A DNA stretch of 64,000 nucleotides from an uncultured Luminiphilus sp. (lineage in GTDB: Bacteria; Pseudomonadota; Gammaproteobacteria; Pseudomonadales; Halieaceae): contig CALSMP010000005.1 of the NCBI GenBank assembly GCA_943787485.1, forward strand, positions 62,001 through 126,000. Direction: 5' to 3'. The first letter of the stretch is position 1; every line of letters starts with the position of its first letter. The position numbers and the translations under genes were made by a program. The notes beneath the pieces were generated by a model that ran no database searches, was not told the DNA's origin, and saw only the letters and a program-made list of their open reading frames with translations. Shown here piece by piece: positions 55,507-64,000 of the stretch.

Positions 55507-56190
55507 ATGACCGATAAACAATTGTACGGTGCTCAGGTAGCCACCCACTCAGGGCAAGGCGTTGCTAGCACCAATAAGGTACTCAAAAACACCTATATGT
55601 TGTTGGGCATGACACTGGCGTTCAGCGCCCTTACGGCCGGCGGGGCTATGGCTCTCAACCTGTCTCACGGCGTCGCTCTGGTATTGATGTTGGTGGGCTT
55701 TGGCTTGCTCTTCGTCGTGAATCGCATGGCCGATACCGCCAAAGGACTGCCCGCTATCTTTGCCTTCACCGGCGTGATGGGCGCATCCCTGGGTCCCATG
55801 CTGAACTATTACCTCGCGCTGCCAGGCGGTCCGAGTATGGTCATGCAGGCGCTGGGCGGTACGGCGCTCGTCTTTTTTGGGCTGTCAGCCTATGCACTCA
55901 ACAGTCGCAAGGACTTCTCCTATCTCGGCGGCTTCTTGATGACGGGCTTAATCGTCGCAATCGTCGCGGGCATTGCCAATATTTTTCTGGGCATTCCTGC
56001 GCTATCGCTGACCCTCTCAGCGGCTGTCGTCATGATCATGTCGGGTCTGATTCTGTTTGACACCAGCCGTATCGTGAATGGCGGAGAAACCAACTACATT
56101 CGCGCGACGGTGTCGCTGTATTTGAACATCTACAATTTGTTTATCAATCTGCTGCACTTGATAACCGCATTCACCGGCGGCGATGACTAA
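55507..56190 (+). CDS. yccA: Bax inhibitor-1/YccA family membrane protein
   Basis: The 227-residue protein has about seven membrane segments and the family end motif FDTSRIVNGGETNYIRATVSLYLNIYNLF. E. coli YccA interacts with FtsH and protects SecY under stress. I choose ATG 55507 (MTDKQLYGAQVATHS), with AGAGG upstream; the frame opens 23 codons earlier. It precedes the tusDCBE genes, as in pseudomonads, but a terminator separates them. Confidence 0.9.
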   Translation: MTDKQLYGAQVATHSGQGVASTNKVLKNTYMLLGMTLAFSALTAGGAMALNLSHGVALVLMLVGFGLLFVVNRMADTAKGLPAIFAFTGVMGASLGPMLNYYLALPGGPSMVMQALGGTALVFFGLSAYALNSRKDFSYLGGFLMTGLIVAIVAGIANIFLGIPALSLTLSAAVVMIMSGLILFDTSRIVNGGETNYIRATVSLYLNIYNLFINLLHLITAFTGGDD

Positions 56191-56210
56191 GACGCCGGAC
56201 CACTTCGAGA

Positions 56211-56233
56211 CCCCGGCACTGCCGGGGTTTTTT
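56211..56233 (+). terminator. Terminator after yccA
   Basis: CCCCGGC (56211-56217) pairs with GCCGGGG (56221-56227) around ACT, followed by six T. It lies directly before tusD, so tus genes need read-through or a promoter within the hairpin region. Confidence 0.85.
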
Positions 56234-56247
56234 ATGGGAGCAGTACG

Positions 56248-56580
56248 TTGAAGTACGCTCTCATCGTTTTACACAGCCCAGATATTCCAGCGAGCCAGCA
56301 AAGAACCGAGGGGCTTGCCGCTGCACTTTGCGCGGCTGGACACACGCTACAGCGGGTGTTCTTTTACGGCGAGGGCACCCGGATTGGCCTACCAGAAGCG
56401 AGCGCAGCGCAGCACACCTGGGCCACGCTTGCTGACACTGGCAAAACAGAACTGGCGGTGTGCAGCGCTTCAGCTGAACGACACGGCGTACACCACTCAC
56501 CACTACCCTTTGTATTCGCCGGGCTGGGCACGCTGATGGAAGCGGGCTTTGAGTGCGACAGGATTATTACCTGTGTCTAA
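56248..56580 (+). CDS. tusD: Sulfurtransferase complex subunit TusD
   Basis: TusD is the persulfide-carrying subunit of the TusBCD complex, which relays sulfur from TusA to TusE for 2-thiouridine in tRNA. The 110-residue DsrE-fold protein has the active cysteine in LAVCSASAERHGV. The start is TTG 56248, after GGGAG; the nearby ATG at 56234 is in another frame. It opens the tusDCBE-trmA-phhB operon. Confidence 0.88.
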   Translation: MKYALIVLHSPDIPASQQRTEGLAAALCAAGHTLQRVFFYGEGTRIGLPEASAAQHTWATLADTGKTELAVCSASAERHGVHHSPLPFVFAGLGTLMEAGFECDRIITCV

Positions 56581-56938
56581 GCCAACCACGTGGCTCGTTC
56601 AGCTTACACGCGGACTTGAGGCGAGCGACACCCTCGCCCTGGGACTGGACTGCATCCTTGCCTGCGGTGCTTTTGGCCAATCGGTAAGCGTTGTCCTGCG
56701 CCACAACGCTGCATCGTTGGTTCACGAAAAAGCTTCCGACCAGACTACTGGCAGAAATTTTTTCCGCGAGTTGCACTCCCTGCCCCTTTACGAAATTGAT
56801 CGTATTTTTGTACTCGCAGAGGATGTAGCTACCAATACCCCAAAAATCAAACAACTCGAAGATCTCGCTATCGACTACATCACCCATAAAGATTTGCGAT
56901 TGATGATCAGCGTCAGTAAACACGTGGTGTCATTCTGA
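56573..56938 (+). CDS. tusC: Sulfurtransferase complex subunit TusC
   Basis: The 121-residue DsrF/TusC protein has the expected length and fold, with LACGAFGQSVSVVL and LYEIDRIFVLAED. I choose GTG 56573, which overlaps the tusD stop (GTGTCTAA). It forms the TusBCD heterohexamer with its neighbours. Confidence 0.87.
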   Translation: MSKPTTWLVQLTRGLEASDTLALGLDCILACGAFGQSVSVVLRHNAASLVHEKASDQTTGRNFFRELHSLPLYEIDRIFVLAEDVATNTPKIKQLEDLAIDYITHKDLRLMISVSKHVVSF

Positions 56939-57198
56939 TGGCATTGCACCTTGTGTACTCGTTGGACGTGCTACCAGCCTGTTTGTCGACATGCGGTGCC
57001 ACGGACGCCATCCTGATCCTCGCGCATCCCGACGCTCACATGGGTGGTCACGCGGAGAATGCTCCGCCCTGCACGGTCTATGTCCTTGCCGACTCCGCGC
57101 AGGAAACCTCCGCCACACTGAATGACTGGCCCCGTATAAGCACTGAGCAGTGGGTACAGCTCACAGTCGCCCATCCACAGATCGTTAGCTGGTACTGA
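56938..57198 (+). CDS. tusB: Sulfurtransferase complex subunit TusB
   Basis: The 86-residue DsrH/TusB-type protein starts at an ATG that overlaps the tusC stop (TGATG). Similarity is modest, but length, the VYVLADSAQE strand and its place between tusC and tusE support the call. The C-terminal QIVSWY is a usual TusB ending. Confidence 0.82.
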   Translation: MALHLVYSLDVLPACLSTCGATDAILILAHPDAHMGGHAENAPPCTVYVLADSAQETSATLNDWPRISTEQWVQLTVAHPQIVSWY

Positions 57199-57200
57199 CA

Positions 57201-57527
57201 ATGGCCAAGCCAACACTTGACTCGCTCTGCGACCAACACGGCTATCTCAAGGACTGGACGTCATGGGATGCGCCTATAGCTGAATCATTCGCCGGACTCG
57301 AGGGCATCACACTGACAGAGGCGCACTGGGAAATCCTGCGCTTATTGCGCGACTATTTTGCCTGTTATCAAGCATCTCCCGCCAACCGCGCGCTGGTTAA
57401 CTGGGTTAAAAAACAAACGGGTCCGAGCAAAGGCAATTCCATCTACCTGATGACCCTCTTCCCAGGAAGTCCGACGCGCGTTGCGAGTCGCATCGCCGGC
57501 CTACCAAAACCTAAAAACTGCCTGTAA
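57201..57527 (+). CDS. tusE: TusE/DsrC family sulfur-relay protein
   Basis: The 108-residue protein accepts sulfur from TusBCD and passes it to MnmA. The C-terminal GLPKPKNCL holds the sulfur-accepting cysteine one residue from the end. Only this cysteine is in the C-terminal arm, matching TusE rather than DsrC, which has two. The ATG lies 2 nt after the tusB stop. Confidence 0.92.
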   Translation: MAKPTLDSLCDQHGYLKDWTSWDAPIAESFAGLEGITLTEAHWEILRLLRDYFACYQASPANRALVNWVKKQTGPSKGNSIYLMTLFPGSPTRVASRIAGLPKPKNCL

Positions 57528-57534
57528 ATCATCG

Positions 57535-58635
57535 ATGCCACTTCGCCACATTCAACCAGAGCGCTATGACGGCCTACTCACAGAGAAAGCCGATCATTGG
57601 CAGTCGACCCTGTCTGCTCTGGGCGCACCCACAGCTAACGTGTATCCGTCACCTCCGACGGGCTATCGACTCCGCGCCGAATTCAGAATCTGGCACGATG
57701 GCGATGATTTGAATTACGTCATGTTCTCGCCCGACCAACCCAAAGACCCGGTGGTTATCTCCAACTTCATGATTGCAAGCCCAGTAATACAGGCTGCCAT
57801 GGAGCCCCTTCGGCTCAGGTTGCAATCCCGAGAGGTCCTGCGCAAGAAGCTTTTTCAGGTAGAGTTTTTGAGTACGCTAGCGGGCGAACTTTTGGTCTCG
57901 CTTATTTACCACCGCCCAGTGGATGACGCCTGGGAGGACGCCGCGCGGCAGCTAGCAGCGGACATCAACGCATCAATCATTGGGCGCAGTCGCAAACAAA
58001 AGCGTGTGATCGGTCAAGATTGGGTACGCGAAACACTGCGTGTCAACGACCGGTCCTTCCACTACACCCAACCGGAGGGGGCGTTTACTCAACCTAATGG
58101 ATGGGTCAATCAGCACATGCTTGAGTGGGTCACGTCTCAGACCCATGATCAGAATGCCGACCTACTTGAGCTGTACTGCGGTGTTGGCAACTTCACGCTG
58201 CCGCTTTCACATTTTTATCGGCGAGTACTCGCAACGGAGCTGTCAAAATCCGCCACCCGCGCGGCGACAGAAAATCTTGCTCTAAACAACATCACCAATG
58301 TGGAATTTGCCCGGCTGTCTGCCGAGGAGGTGACGCAGGCGATCCGAGGGGTCCGGGAGTTCCGGCGTTTGGAACACCTGAGAAACCCACTCCGCGACTA
58401 CCGATTTACCACCCTTTTTGTCGACCCGCCAAGGGCCGGCCTAGACCCCGAAACCCTGGCGCTGGCCAGTAGCTTCCCGCGGTTAATCTACATCTCATGC
58501 AACCCCACGACCCTGAGCCGCGACATCGAGATGCTTAATCAGACCCACGCGGTGAGCCATCTCGCTTTTTTCGATCAATTTCCCTACACCCATCATTTGG
58601 AGGTAGGCACCGTCCTAAGGAGGAAAAGTCTATGA
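57535..58635 (+). CDS. trmA: tRNA (uracil(54)-C5)-methyltransferase
   Basis: TrmA makes ribothymidine at position 54 of tRNA. The 366-residue protein has the SAM motif [16 protein letters not shown], a VDPPRAGLD motif and the catalytic cysteine in [11 protein letters not shown] with the downstream [11 protein letters not shown]. The length equals that of E. coli TrmA. ATG 57535 follows tusE by 7 nt; the open frame begins earlier inside tusE. Confidence 0.95.
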   Translation: MPLRHIQPERYDGLLTEKADHWQSTLSALGAPTANVYPSPPTGYRLRAEFRIWHDGDDLNYVMFSPDQPKDPVVISNFMIASPVIQAAMEPLRLRLQSREVLRKKLFQVEFLSTLAGELLVSLIYHRPVDDAWEDAARQLAADINASIIGRSRKQKRVIGQDWVRETLRVNDRSFHYTQPEGAFTQPNGWVNQHMLEWVTSQTHDQNADLLELYCGVGNFTLPLSHFYRRVLATELSKSATRAATENLALNNITNVEFARLSAEEVTQAIRGVREFRRLEHLRNPLRDYRFTTLFVDPPRAGLDPETLALASSFPRLIYISCNPTTLSRDIEMLNQTHAVSHLAFFDQFPYTHHLEVGTVLRRKSL

Positions 58636-58913
58636 GTCTGTTACCAGAGGAAAAAGTAACCCACTGGCTCACCAGCCGCACGGCTTGGCGGCTCGAAGAC
58701 GGCAAGCTCTTTTTGAGCCTCAAGTTTCAGGATTTCAGTATGGCCTGGGGATTCATGTCTCGGGTAGCTCTTTTGGCCGAGCAACAGGATCATCACCCCG
58801 AATGGGTTAACGTCTATAACCGGGTCGATATTGCCCTGGTCACCCACGACGCAGGGGGTATTACAGAGAAAGATCTTGCGTTGGCTGAGAGTATCTCTGG
58901 CCTCTTAGGATAA
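58632..58913 (+). CDS. phhB: Pterin-4a-carbinolamine dehydratase
   Basis: The 93-residue protein dehydrates 4a-hydroxytetrahydropterin. The core [21 protein letters not shown]-like block holds the catalytic histidines. The ATG overlaps the trmA stop in ATGA. No phenylalanine hydroxylase gene is seen in the window, so it may serve a distant one or another pterin reaction. Confidence 0.92.
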   Translation: MSLLPEEKVTHWLTSRTAWRLEDGKLFLSLKFQDFSMAWGFMSRVALLAEQQDHHPEWVNVYNRVDIALVTHDAGGITEKDLALAESISGLLG

Positions 58914-59771
58914 TCAGCTATTGATGAACTCGCCAATGGCCTCGGCTACCCCGGGCTCATTGAGCATGGGCGCGTGCCCAATATGGGGAACCTCGAGGTA
59001 GACCAGTCCGGGGTGTCGTGCCCGCATCTGCGCAGCACACGCTTCATCGAGAAGATCACTCGTACCCCCTCTTATCAACATCAGAGGAAGATCCCTCAGC
59101 CCGTCATATAAGGGCCAAAGATCCGATAACGCATCATCGCCGCCTGCAGCCTTCATGGGTGCTGAGATAAGGGGGTCATAATCGAGGCAAACGTCACCAT
59201 TTCGCTCGGAGCACATGCGATGAGCGAAGGCTTCCCAGTCTGCTCGCGTGTAATGGGGAAACACCGTCTGATTGCCCACCTGAATATAATCGGTCGCCGC
59301 CGACCAGTCGGGAAAGCACATCGAAGACCCCACGTACTGCTTAATCCGATCTAAGCCCTTCTTAGCGATTTCTGGGCCAATGTCATTGATCACCAAGTGG
59401 GTCAAAAGCGAAGGGGCTAACGCGTGCAAGCCGAAGGCCATCAGCCCCCCCATCGAGGTACCCACCAGCGCGCAAGAATGGATGCCCAGATGCCCTAGCA
59501 GAAAGATCATGTCGGCGATGTAGGTCGGCGGGATGTACCGACTAGGCTCGGGATCCCAAGCGGAGTTTCCGCGCCCGCGCTGTTCGGGCACGACTACGCG
59601 ATGCGTTTTTTGCAATAGAGGTGCCAGATCCGCAAAGTCACGGCTATTGCGGCTCAGGCCGTGCAAACAAAGCACCACCGGTGCGTCCGCAGAAGGGCCC
59701 AGATAGTCCCGCGCATACAAGGTGAGTCCGTCAGGGACCTCATAAAAAACATCGCTAAAGTTTTTGGTCAC
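58914..59771 (-). CDS. Alpha/beta hydrolase
   Basis: The 285-residue cytoplasmic protein has the oxyanion region LCLHGLSRNSRDF, a nucleophile elbow GTSMGGLMAFG and the histidine in IGHAPMLNEP. PEQRGRGNSAWD is the usual strand-4 loop. The substrate is unknown. It ends 1 nt after the phhB stop on the other strand and lies 9 nt downstream of the dUTPase gene, with which it is probably co-transcribed. Confidence 0.85.
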   Translation of the reverse strand: MTKNFSDVFYEVPDGLTLYARDYLGPSADAPVVLCLHGLSRNSRDFADLAPLLQKTHRVVVPEQRGRGNSAWDPEPSRYIPPTYIADMIFLLGHLGIHSCALVGTSMGGLMAFGLHALAPSLLTHLVINDIGPEIAKKGLDRIKQYVGSSMCFPDWSAATDYIQVGNQTVFPHYTRADWEAFAHRMCSERNGDVCLDYDPLISAPMKAAGGDDALSDLWPLYDGLRDLPLMLIRGGTSDLLDEACAAQMRARHPGLVYLEVPHIGHAPMLNEPGVAEAIGEFINS

Positions 59772-59780
59772 CTGTCCGTC

Positions 59781-60500
59781 CTATTTCGGTGATTGCTCGT
59801 GGACTTTTTCCTTGCCCATGCTCATTTCGATGCCGATGCCGTTATCGATACCCATAAGGCAACTGATTAGGCTCTCGCTCACCCTAAACCGGGATAACGC
59901 TCGCTGAGCGCCTGGTATACGTCGTCGGGAAAGGACGGTGAATCCGCGTTTAAGCGAGGCCATGAGCTCGGTCAGATGCTCATTATCCTCACGTCCCGCC
60001 CACTCCTTGACGTAAGTCCCCTCTTTATAGCCGTGATCTTGTCGAAAAAAATTGAGCACGTTTTTACCGACATAATGGCGATAGAGATCCTCAAAGCTAA
60101 GGCCACAAGCCAGCATAAGCTGAGCAAAACACGGGACAGAAAACGACTTGGTGTGCAGCGAGTCAAGGGCGAGCGCCTCGGTCGCCAAACGCACATCGCT
60201 GGTCTCAGGCTCCGCGTGATACAAATCCACTTCGATGCGGCGCGCCAACGCATCAAGATCGGCAGTGGCATCAAACAAGGCTGACATGCCGAAGTGCCAA
60301 ATATCGACCACCTCCAACCGAACCTGATCCATATCGGCTTCTTGTTTTTTCCACCACTTATAACCGACGTGATCGATGAGTTCTCCGCATTCAATCCAAA
60401 CCGCCCGGTACCATTCAAACTGCTGGTTAATCCAATCTGTATGCACCCGGGTATTCATCCGGTCCTGCATGCTCAACATGGTTTTCAGTGCTACCTGCAT
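59781..60500 (-). CDS. Dimeric (all-alpha) dUTP diphosphatase
   Basis: The 239-residue protein is of the all-alpha NTP pyrophosphatase type. The metal-binding residues lie in WIECGELIDHVGYKWWKK and the following RLEVVDIWHF, and an FFRQDHGYKEGTY block occurs near residue 157. This dUTPase type, unrelated to trimeric Dut, occurs in some marine gammaproteobacteria and phages. It removes dUTP and supplies dUMP. Confidence 0.82.
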   Translation of the reverse strand: MQVALKTMLSMQDRMNTRVHTDWINQQFEWYRAVWIECGELIDHVGYKWWKKQEADMDQVRLEVVDIWHFGMSALFDATADLDALARRIEVDLYHAEPETSDVRLATEALALDSLHTKSFSVPCFAQLMLACGLSFEDLYRHYVGKNVLNFFRQDHGYKEGTYVKEWAGREDNEHLTELMASLKRGFTVLSRRRIPGAQRALSRFRVSESLISCLMGIDNGIGIEMSMGKEKVHEQSPK

Positions 60501-60731
60501 GAATACGTCACTCTTCTAGAAAAACTGTCATCGACCTTAGATCGAACATGGTTATGTCCAAACCGGATGCCGCGATAGCGCCGTCAAGCGCCCCACTCGG
60601 TTACAATACACCCGTCAGCGGGCCAAACCAACGCGAACTGACCTTACCCGCCTCCCACTAGAAGCAGGTGGTCTCGTTTTGTAATCACGCCGACGAGCTC
60701 AAAATACTTCCTCCTAGGTAACCATACTACT

Positions 60732-61151
60732 ATGTCCAATCAGCGGATTATTGATCGCCTCAACACCCACAAGCCGGGCTTCTTAACACTACTTGGTGGC
60801 GAAATCACCGACTTCGATAGTGACAAGAAAATCTGCACGTTTACTTTTTACGTGCCTTTTGATTTTTGCCATACTGGCGATGTTGTACAGGGTGGCTTTG
60901 TGACCGCGATGCTGGACGCCGCCATGGCCCACGCGATCTTCGGATCGGACCCCAGTGTAGCCCGACTCTCAAGTCTTGAAATCAGTACTCGGTATGAGAA
61001 CGCCACGCGGGGCCAAACACCACTCACCGTAAAAGGCTGGGTCACCAAGGCAACCAAGAGTATCGCCTTCATGTCGGGCGAAATCCGCGCAGCGGATGGG
61101 CAGCTGTGTGCATCAGCCCAGTCTGTTGCCAAAATCAGTCGTAAAGACTGA
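60732..61151 (+). CDS. PaaI-type hotdog thioesterase
   Basis: The 139-residue protein has the hotdog pattern VQGGFVTAMLDAAMAHAI near residues 56-73, with the catalytic-type glycine and aspartate, and LEISTRYENATRGQ after it. It probably hydrolyses acyl-CoA thioesters. ATG 60732. The 231-nt stretch before it and the 214-nt stretch after show nothing else I can name. Confidence 0.85.
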   Translation: MSNQRIIDRLNTHKPGFLTLLGGEITDFDSDKKICTFTFYVPFDFCHTGDVVQGGFVTAMLDAAMAHAIFGSDPSVARLSSLEISTRYENATRGQTPLTVKGWVTKATKSIAFMSGEIRAADGQLCASAQSVAKISRKD

Positions 61152-61365
61152 TGGGTAACGCCTAACAGGATCACAGCTGAACCCGCGATTGGCGCATTGC
61201 CTCTGCCTACCGAGTTTTATCGTATTTAAAGTCCCCCTCATCTCATGTCGGCTCCGCCCCGATGCCGTGGGTGGGGTATCTTTACCCCTCGTCCCAGCGG
61301 CCTAATGATTGGCTGCCCTAATAACGCGCCTAAAACACCGCGCTCATGACACTCGGAGAGCATCT

Positions 61366-63357
61366 ATGAAACGCTTTGTCTCGCTAGTCGGCTGTTGCTT
61401 CGCTCTAGCTCTAACCAACACCACGCAGGCCCAAACCGAATGCGGTGGCGCCGTAACTGTAGGGGGTAGCACGATCTCCGTCGCAAGTGAGGCTGGTAAT
61501 GACACCGCCAACCTGCAATGCGCCCTAGATGTGGCTATCGAAAACAGCATTTCGAGCATTCAGCTCTCAGGCAGCGCATACAGTATTGATAGCGTGAGCG
61601 CTGTCGGCTTTAGGGGGTCAATCTCTGGTGTGAGCAAGGCTAACACGGTGGTAACGCTGAACGCCGCTGGCGTAGCCTGTGCTGAAAATGATCCTAGCGC
61701 TCTTCGGTTTTATGTCGGCGCCCCCACCATTGAGCGCATGACGATTAACGCTGAAGAGCTCTGCGGTAGCACCGGAGGCCAGGCTTCGGCGATTGGCTTT
61801 TACAGCAACGCAAACAAGTGCTCAGATGACCGTACCGTATTCGGCAACGTTGACCGAGTCGTGATTAACGGCCCCGGAGCTAGCGCAACAGACTTGGTCA
61901 GTGCCGTGAGTATGACCAAAGCTAACTCGTGCGATGACATTGTTTTGGGCACATTGAAGGTGAACCGGTCGGAAATCTCGGGCCTGTCCCACGGCGTGCT
62001 CACAAGTATTGGTGGCGAAGGTCAGGTGGACATTAACTTTAATACCTTCACCAACATGGGCACCTCCATTGCGATTGCCAACGCCAACCAAGGCTCATCG
62101 ATCGCGAGTAATACCATCAATTTTAATGACACCGAGAACTTTGCTAGCGTAGCTGGCTTCGGTGTAACCGGAATCTTGGTTGGCGGGGACGCCAACGCGC
62201 CGTCTCTGAACCTCACCAGTATTAAGAAAAACACGTTTAAGAACGGTAATGCCGGGGCAGCGGGTTACGCCGTATTAGTCGGCCAGGAGGGCAACAAGGT
62301 TGCGCATAGCATGTGGGTATCGAGCAACCGCTTTGAGGGTGTAGAGGTAACGACGACACGCGCGCCCCACAGGAACAGCACAGCGTCTGCTTCAGCCGCG
62401 CTTCCACAGGACCCTCTCAGCTACCAGAGCGACTTCGAGTCCTTTACCTCGCTTGAGGGCTGGAGTGCCTACATAAATGTGTTTGATGAGGATTGCAGCA
62501 GCTATCGTTATGGCTATGCCTACGAAATTGGCGCAGGTGATCCGGTCCAGGTCGCCGTAAGAGCCGATGGAAGTGACGGTAAAGCGCTCAATGTCTTTAG
62601 CGACTACAACAACGCCGAGGGCGCTACTGCTTGTATTGAAGCCAACGTATTTAGAGAAGTGACGTTGACCAGCCGCATGATCGGCGACTATCGCTGGAGC
62701 TATAACGCTGAAGAACCCGAAGCCGTGGGTTCAAAAACCTTTGCCCAGTTCCGCTTAATTGATCCAAGCAACAATTACGCTTTAGCCGCAGAATCTATCG
62801 TCCCCACCGCAGGGAGTGAGGACGTGCAAAGTGTCGAAATTTCCTTAGACGACTCTCAAATAGGCATGCTCATGCAGTACGGCTTCTCCACGAAGTCTGT
62901 GAACCAAGAAAATTCGGGCATGCTCTATGACAACGTGGTGCTTGAAGCGATAGGGGATGCTGGCGGCGGTGGTGGCGGCGGCGGCTCCGAGCCTGCCGGT
63001 GGTGGCACTGGTTACGGTGTCGCTATAATCGACACGGACGGCTCTATCGTAAGCGGCAACCGCTTTGTGGCTGGTGCAAACGCTTGGGTTGCCGCCAACG
63101 GTGCGTCCTTGGGTCCGGTCTCTGGCATGTCGATCGTTGACAATACGTTCGCGGGGTCGACCGCCGGAACCGATATAGCTCTGGGAGCCGATACAGCAAA
63201 CGGTGTGGTTGGCTCTGGGCAAAACAGCCCGACCTATAGTGATGATGGAAGCAATGATGTTTTGGAGGGCTCACCGGTGAGCACCGACACTGACGCGATG
63301 ACGACAGAAATCAGCGCTCAGTTCGCTCTCGAATGGGGCTTGATCACAGGTCAATAG
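61366..63357 (+). CDS. Large secreted beta-helix protein with an inserted module
   Basis: The 663-residue exported protein has a signal peptide (residues 1-22, cut near TQA). Residues about 23-340 contain repeated short beta strands with GxxxNxF and SGNRF-like turns, as in right-handed parallel beta-helix proteins. At about 350-528 comes a different block starting DFESFTSLEGW that looks like a jelly-roll or carbohydrate-binding module. A glycine-rich linker (about 529-546) follows, and beta-helix-like turns (VSGNRFVAGANAW, SIVDNTFAGS) resume to the end. No catalytic residues are clear, so polysaccharide binding or cleavage is only a guess. ATG 61366 has GGAGAG upstream. Confidence 0.75.
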   Translation: MKRFVSLVGCCFALALTNTTQAQTECGGAVTVGGSTISVASEAGNDTANLQCALDVAIENSISSIQLSGSAYSIDSVSAVGFRGSISGVSKANTVVTLNAAGVACAENDPSALRFYVGAPTIERMTINAEELCGSTGGQASAIGFYSNANKCSDDRTVFGNVDRVVINGPGASATDLVSAVSMTKANSCDDIVLGTLKVNRSEISGLSHGVLTSIGGEGQVDINFNTFTNMGTSIAIANANQGSSIASNTINFNDTENFASVAGFGVTGILVGGDANAPSLNLTSIKKNTFKNGNAGAAGYAVLVGQEGNKVAHSMWVSSNRFEGVEVTTTRAPHRNSTASASAALPQDPLSYQSDFESFTSLEGWSAYINVFDEDCSSYRYGYAYEIGAGDPVQVAVRADGSDGKALNVFSDYNNAEGATACIEANVFREVTLTSRMIGDYRWSYNAEEPEAVGSKTFAQFRLIDPSNNYALAAESIVPTAGSEDVQSVEISLDDSQIGMLMQYGFSTKSVNQENSGMLYDNVVLEAIGDAGGGGGGGGSEPAGGGTGYGVAIIDTDGSIVSGNRFVAGANAWVAANGASLGPVSGMSIVDNTFAGSTAGTDIALGADTANGVVGSGQNSPTYSDDGSNDVLEGSPVSTDTDAMTTEISAQFALEWGLITGQ

Positions 63358-63373
63358 CCAAGAGCGCTAGCGT

Positions 63374-63411
63374 AAAAGGGCTGCCAGAGTCGCCTCTCGC
63401 AGCCCTTTTTT
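63374..63411 (+). terminator. Terminator after the beta-helix gene
   Basis: AAAAGGGCTGC (63374-63384) pairs with GCAGCCCTTTT (63399-63409), the inner AGAG/CTCT extending the stem, and T continues to 63411. It lies 16 nt after the stop. Confidence 0.88.
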
Positions 63412-63625
63412 GTAACGTAAATCTGCATATTTAGTAACGTAACACTGATTGCATTTACTGCTGAGTCTCGGCCCTGGGGCTTTTAACGCTCTCTGGCTCC
63501 CATATCGGGGCAGAGATCACGCACAACGCCATAGTCTGATACGCTACTCGGGCCGTTCGCCCGCTTGAGTCTCCCCCGACGCTTCAATAGCCGGGTACCG
63601 CGCTCTTATAAAAAGGAGATCATGA

Positions 63626-64000
63626 ATGGAACCCCTAACACTAGCCGCAATACTCTTGATGTTGTTTGCCTTTTCACTCATTTCAAAGCGCACCGAAGGC
63701 ACGATCATCACAGCGCCTATTCTATTTGCTGGGGCTGGGTTTCTGGCGAGTAAAGACTACCTGGGCGTTGTTCACATCAACGTTGAACACCACACCATAC
63801 ACACCATCGCCGAGCTTACTCTCATCCTGCTGCTGTTTGCCGACGCGTCACGCATCAAATTCCAGCTGTTGGGGCGTCAGCACAACCTCGCACTTCGTAT
63901 GCTTGTTATCGGGCTTCCATTAACCATTTTGTTTGGCACCGGCATCGCGAACGCCCTTTTCCCTAATTTATCCATCTGGGAAGCTGGCCTTCTAGCCGCC
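63626..64000 (+). CDS. NhaP-type cation:proton antiporter, 3' end outside the window
   Basis: The frame runs from ATG 63626 open to the right edge (125 codons). The hydrophobic start MEPLTLAAILLMLFAFSLI and the ELTLILLLFADASRIKF block are typical of CPA1 sodium/proton antiporters. AAGGAG at 63613-63618 is a strong ribosome site seven bases before the ATG; an ATG at 63622 is in another frame. Most of the protein is missing, so the exact subgroup is unsure. Confidence 0.85.
   Translation, partial: MEPLTLAAILLMLFAFSLISKRTEGTIITAPILFAGAGFLASKDYLGVVHINVEHHTIHTIAELTLILLLFADASRIKFQLLGRQHNLALRMLVIGLPLTILFGTGIANALFPNLSIWEAGLLAA

Noticed and set aside
62950-63010. Glycine-rich PE_PGRS-like or silk-like repeat
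   Set aside because: The glycine run is short (under 20 residues) and sits between two folded parts, so it is best read as a linker.

Overview
This 64 kb window looks like chromosomal DNA of a marine gammaproteobacterium, most likely of the OM60/NOR5 (Halieaceae) or a related Cellvibrionales-type lineage. The grounds are the gene orders (tRNA-Leu/tig/clpP/clpX/lon/hupB/ppiD; yceD/rpmF/fabD/fabG/acpP/fabF/pabC/mltG/tmk/holB/pilZ; yccA/tusDCBE), many acyl-CoA genes and a moderately GC-rich composition by eye. The family-level placement is inference. I see no prophage, insertion sequence, CRISPR array or rRNA.

Layout. 1-10.9 kb: a truncated DUF3604 protein, an enoyl-CoA hydratase/isomerase, a SprT-like protease, two AMP-binding acyl-CoA synthetases, an ACAD10/11-type phosphotransferase, a frameshifted patatin phospholipase and a GntP-type permease. 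11.0-17.0 kb: a tight seven-gene operon joining both halves of a D-glutamate cyclase (UPF0317/DUF1445 and DUF4392), the three-subunit 5-oxoprolinase PxpABC, a D-amino-acid transaminase and an alanine-racemase-family protein. 17-22.2 kb: Ppx/GppA phosphatase, EtfBA and ETF-ubiquinone oxidoreductase. 22.2-31.3 kb: DUF1285, PpiD, HU, Lon, ClpX, ClpP, trigger factor and tRNA-Leu(UAG). 31.9-41.8 kb: PilZ, HolB, Tmk, MltG, PabC, FabF, AcpP, FabG, FabD, L32, YceD, then YceF (Maf) and RluC. 42.3-45.3 kb: RNase E and tRNA-Ser(UGA). 45.6-52.7 kb: a P450, a methanethiol-oxidase locus (MauG-like dihaem protein, MtoX/SBP56, SCO-like protein), an O-acetylhomoserine sulfhydrylase-type enzyme and a frameshifted hydrolase. 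52.9-64 kb: M28 peptidase, a tandem repeat, a SIMPL protein, YccA, TusDCBE, TrmA, PhhB, an alpha/beta hydrolase, dUTPase, a hotdog thioesterase, a large secreted beta-helix protein and the start of a cation/proton antiporter.

How the genes work together. The most notable system is the 11.0-17.0 kb operon. Its genes can be read as one route: D-amino acids are collected by transamination onto D-glutamate, D-glutamate is cyclised to 5-oxo-D-proline, and the ring is opened by an ATP-dependent 5-oxoprolinase to glutamate. This would let the cell use D-amino acids from peptidoglycan or marine organic matter. The individual activities are known for the families; the assembled pathway, and how the D/L stereochemistry is resolved, are inference. 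The second notable locus couples methanethiol oxidation (MtoX with its MauG-like and SCO-like partners) to a sulfhydrylase that could use sulfide or methanethiol.

Two genes (patatin and an alpha/beta hydrolase) are interrupted by single-base insertions at short runs. Whether these are true mutations or sequencing errors cannot be told from the sequence alone.
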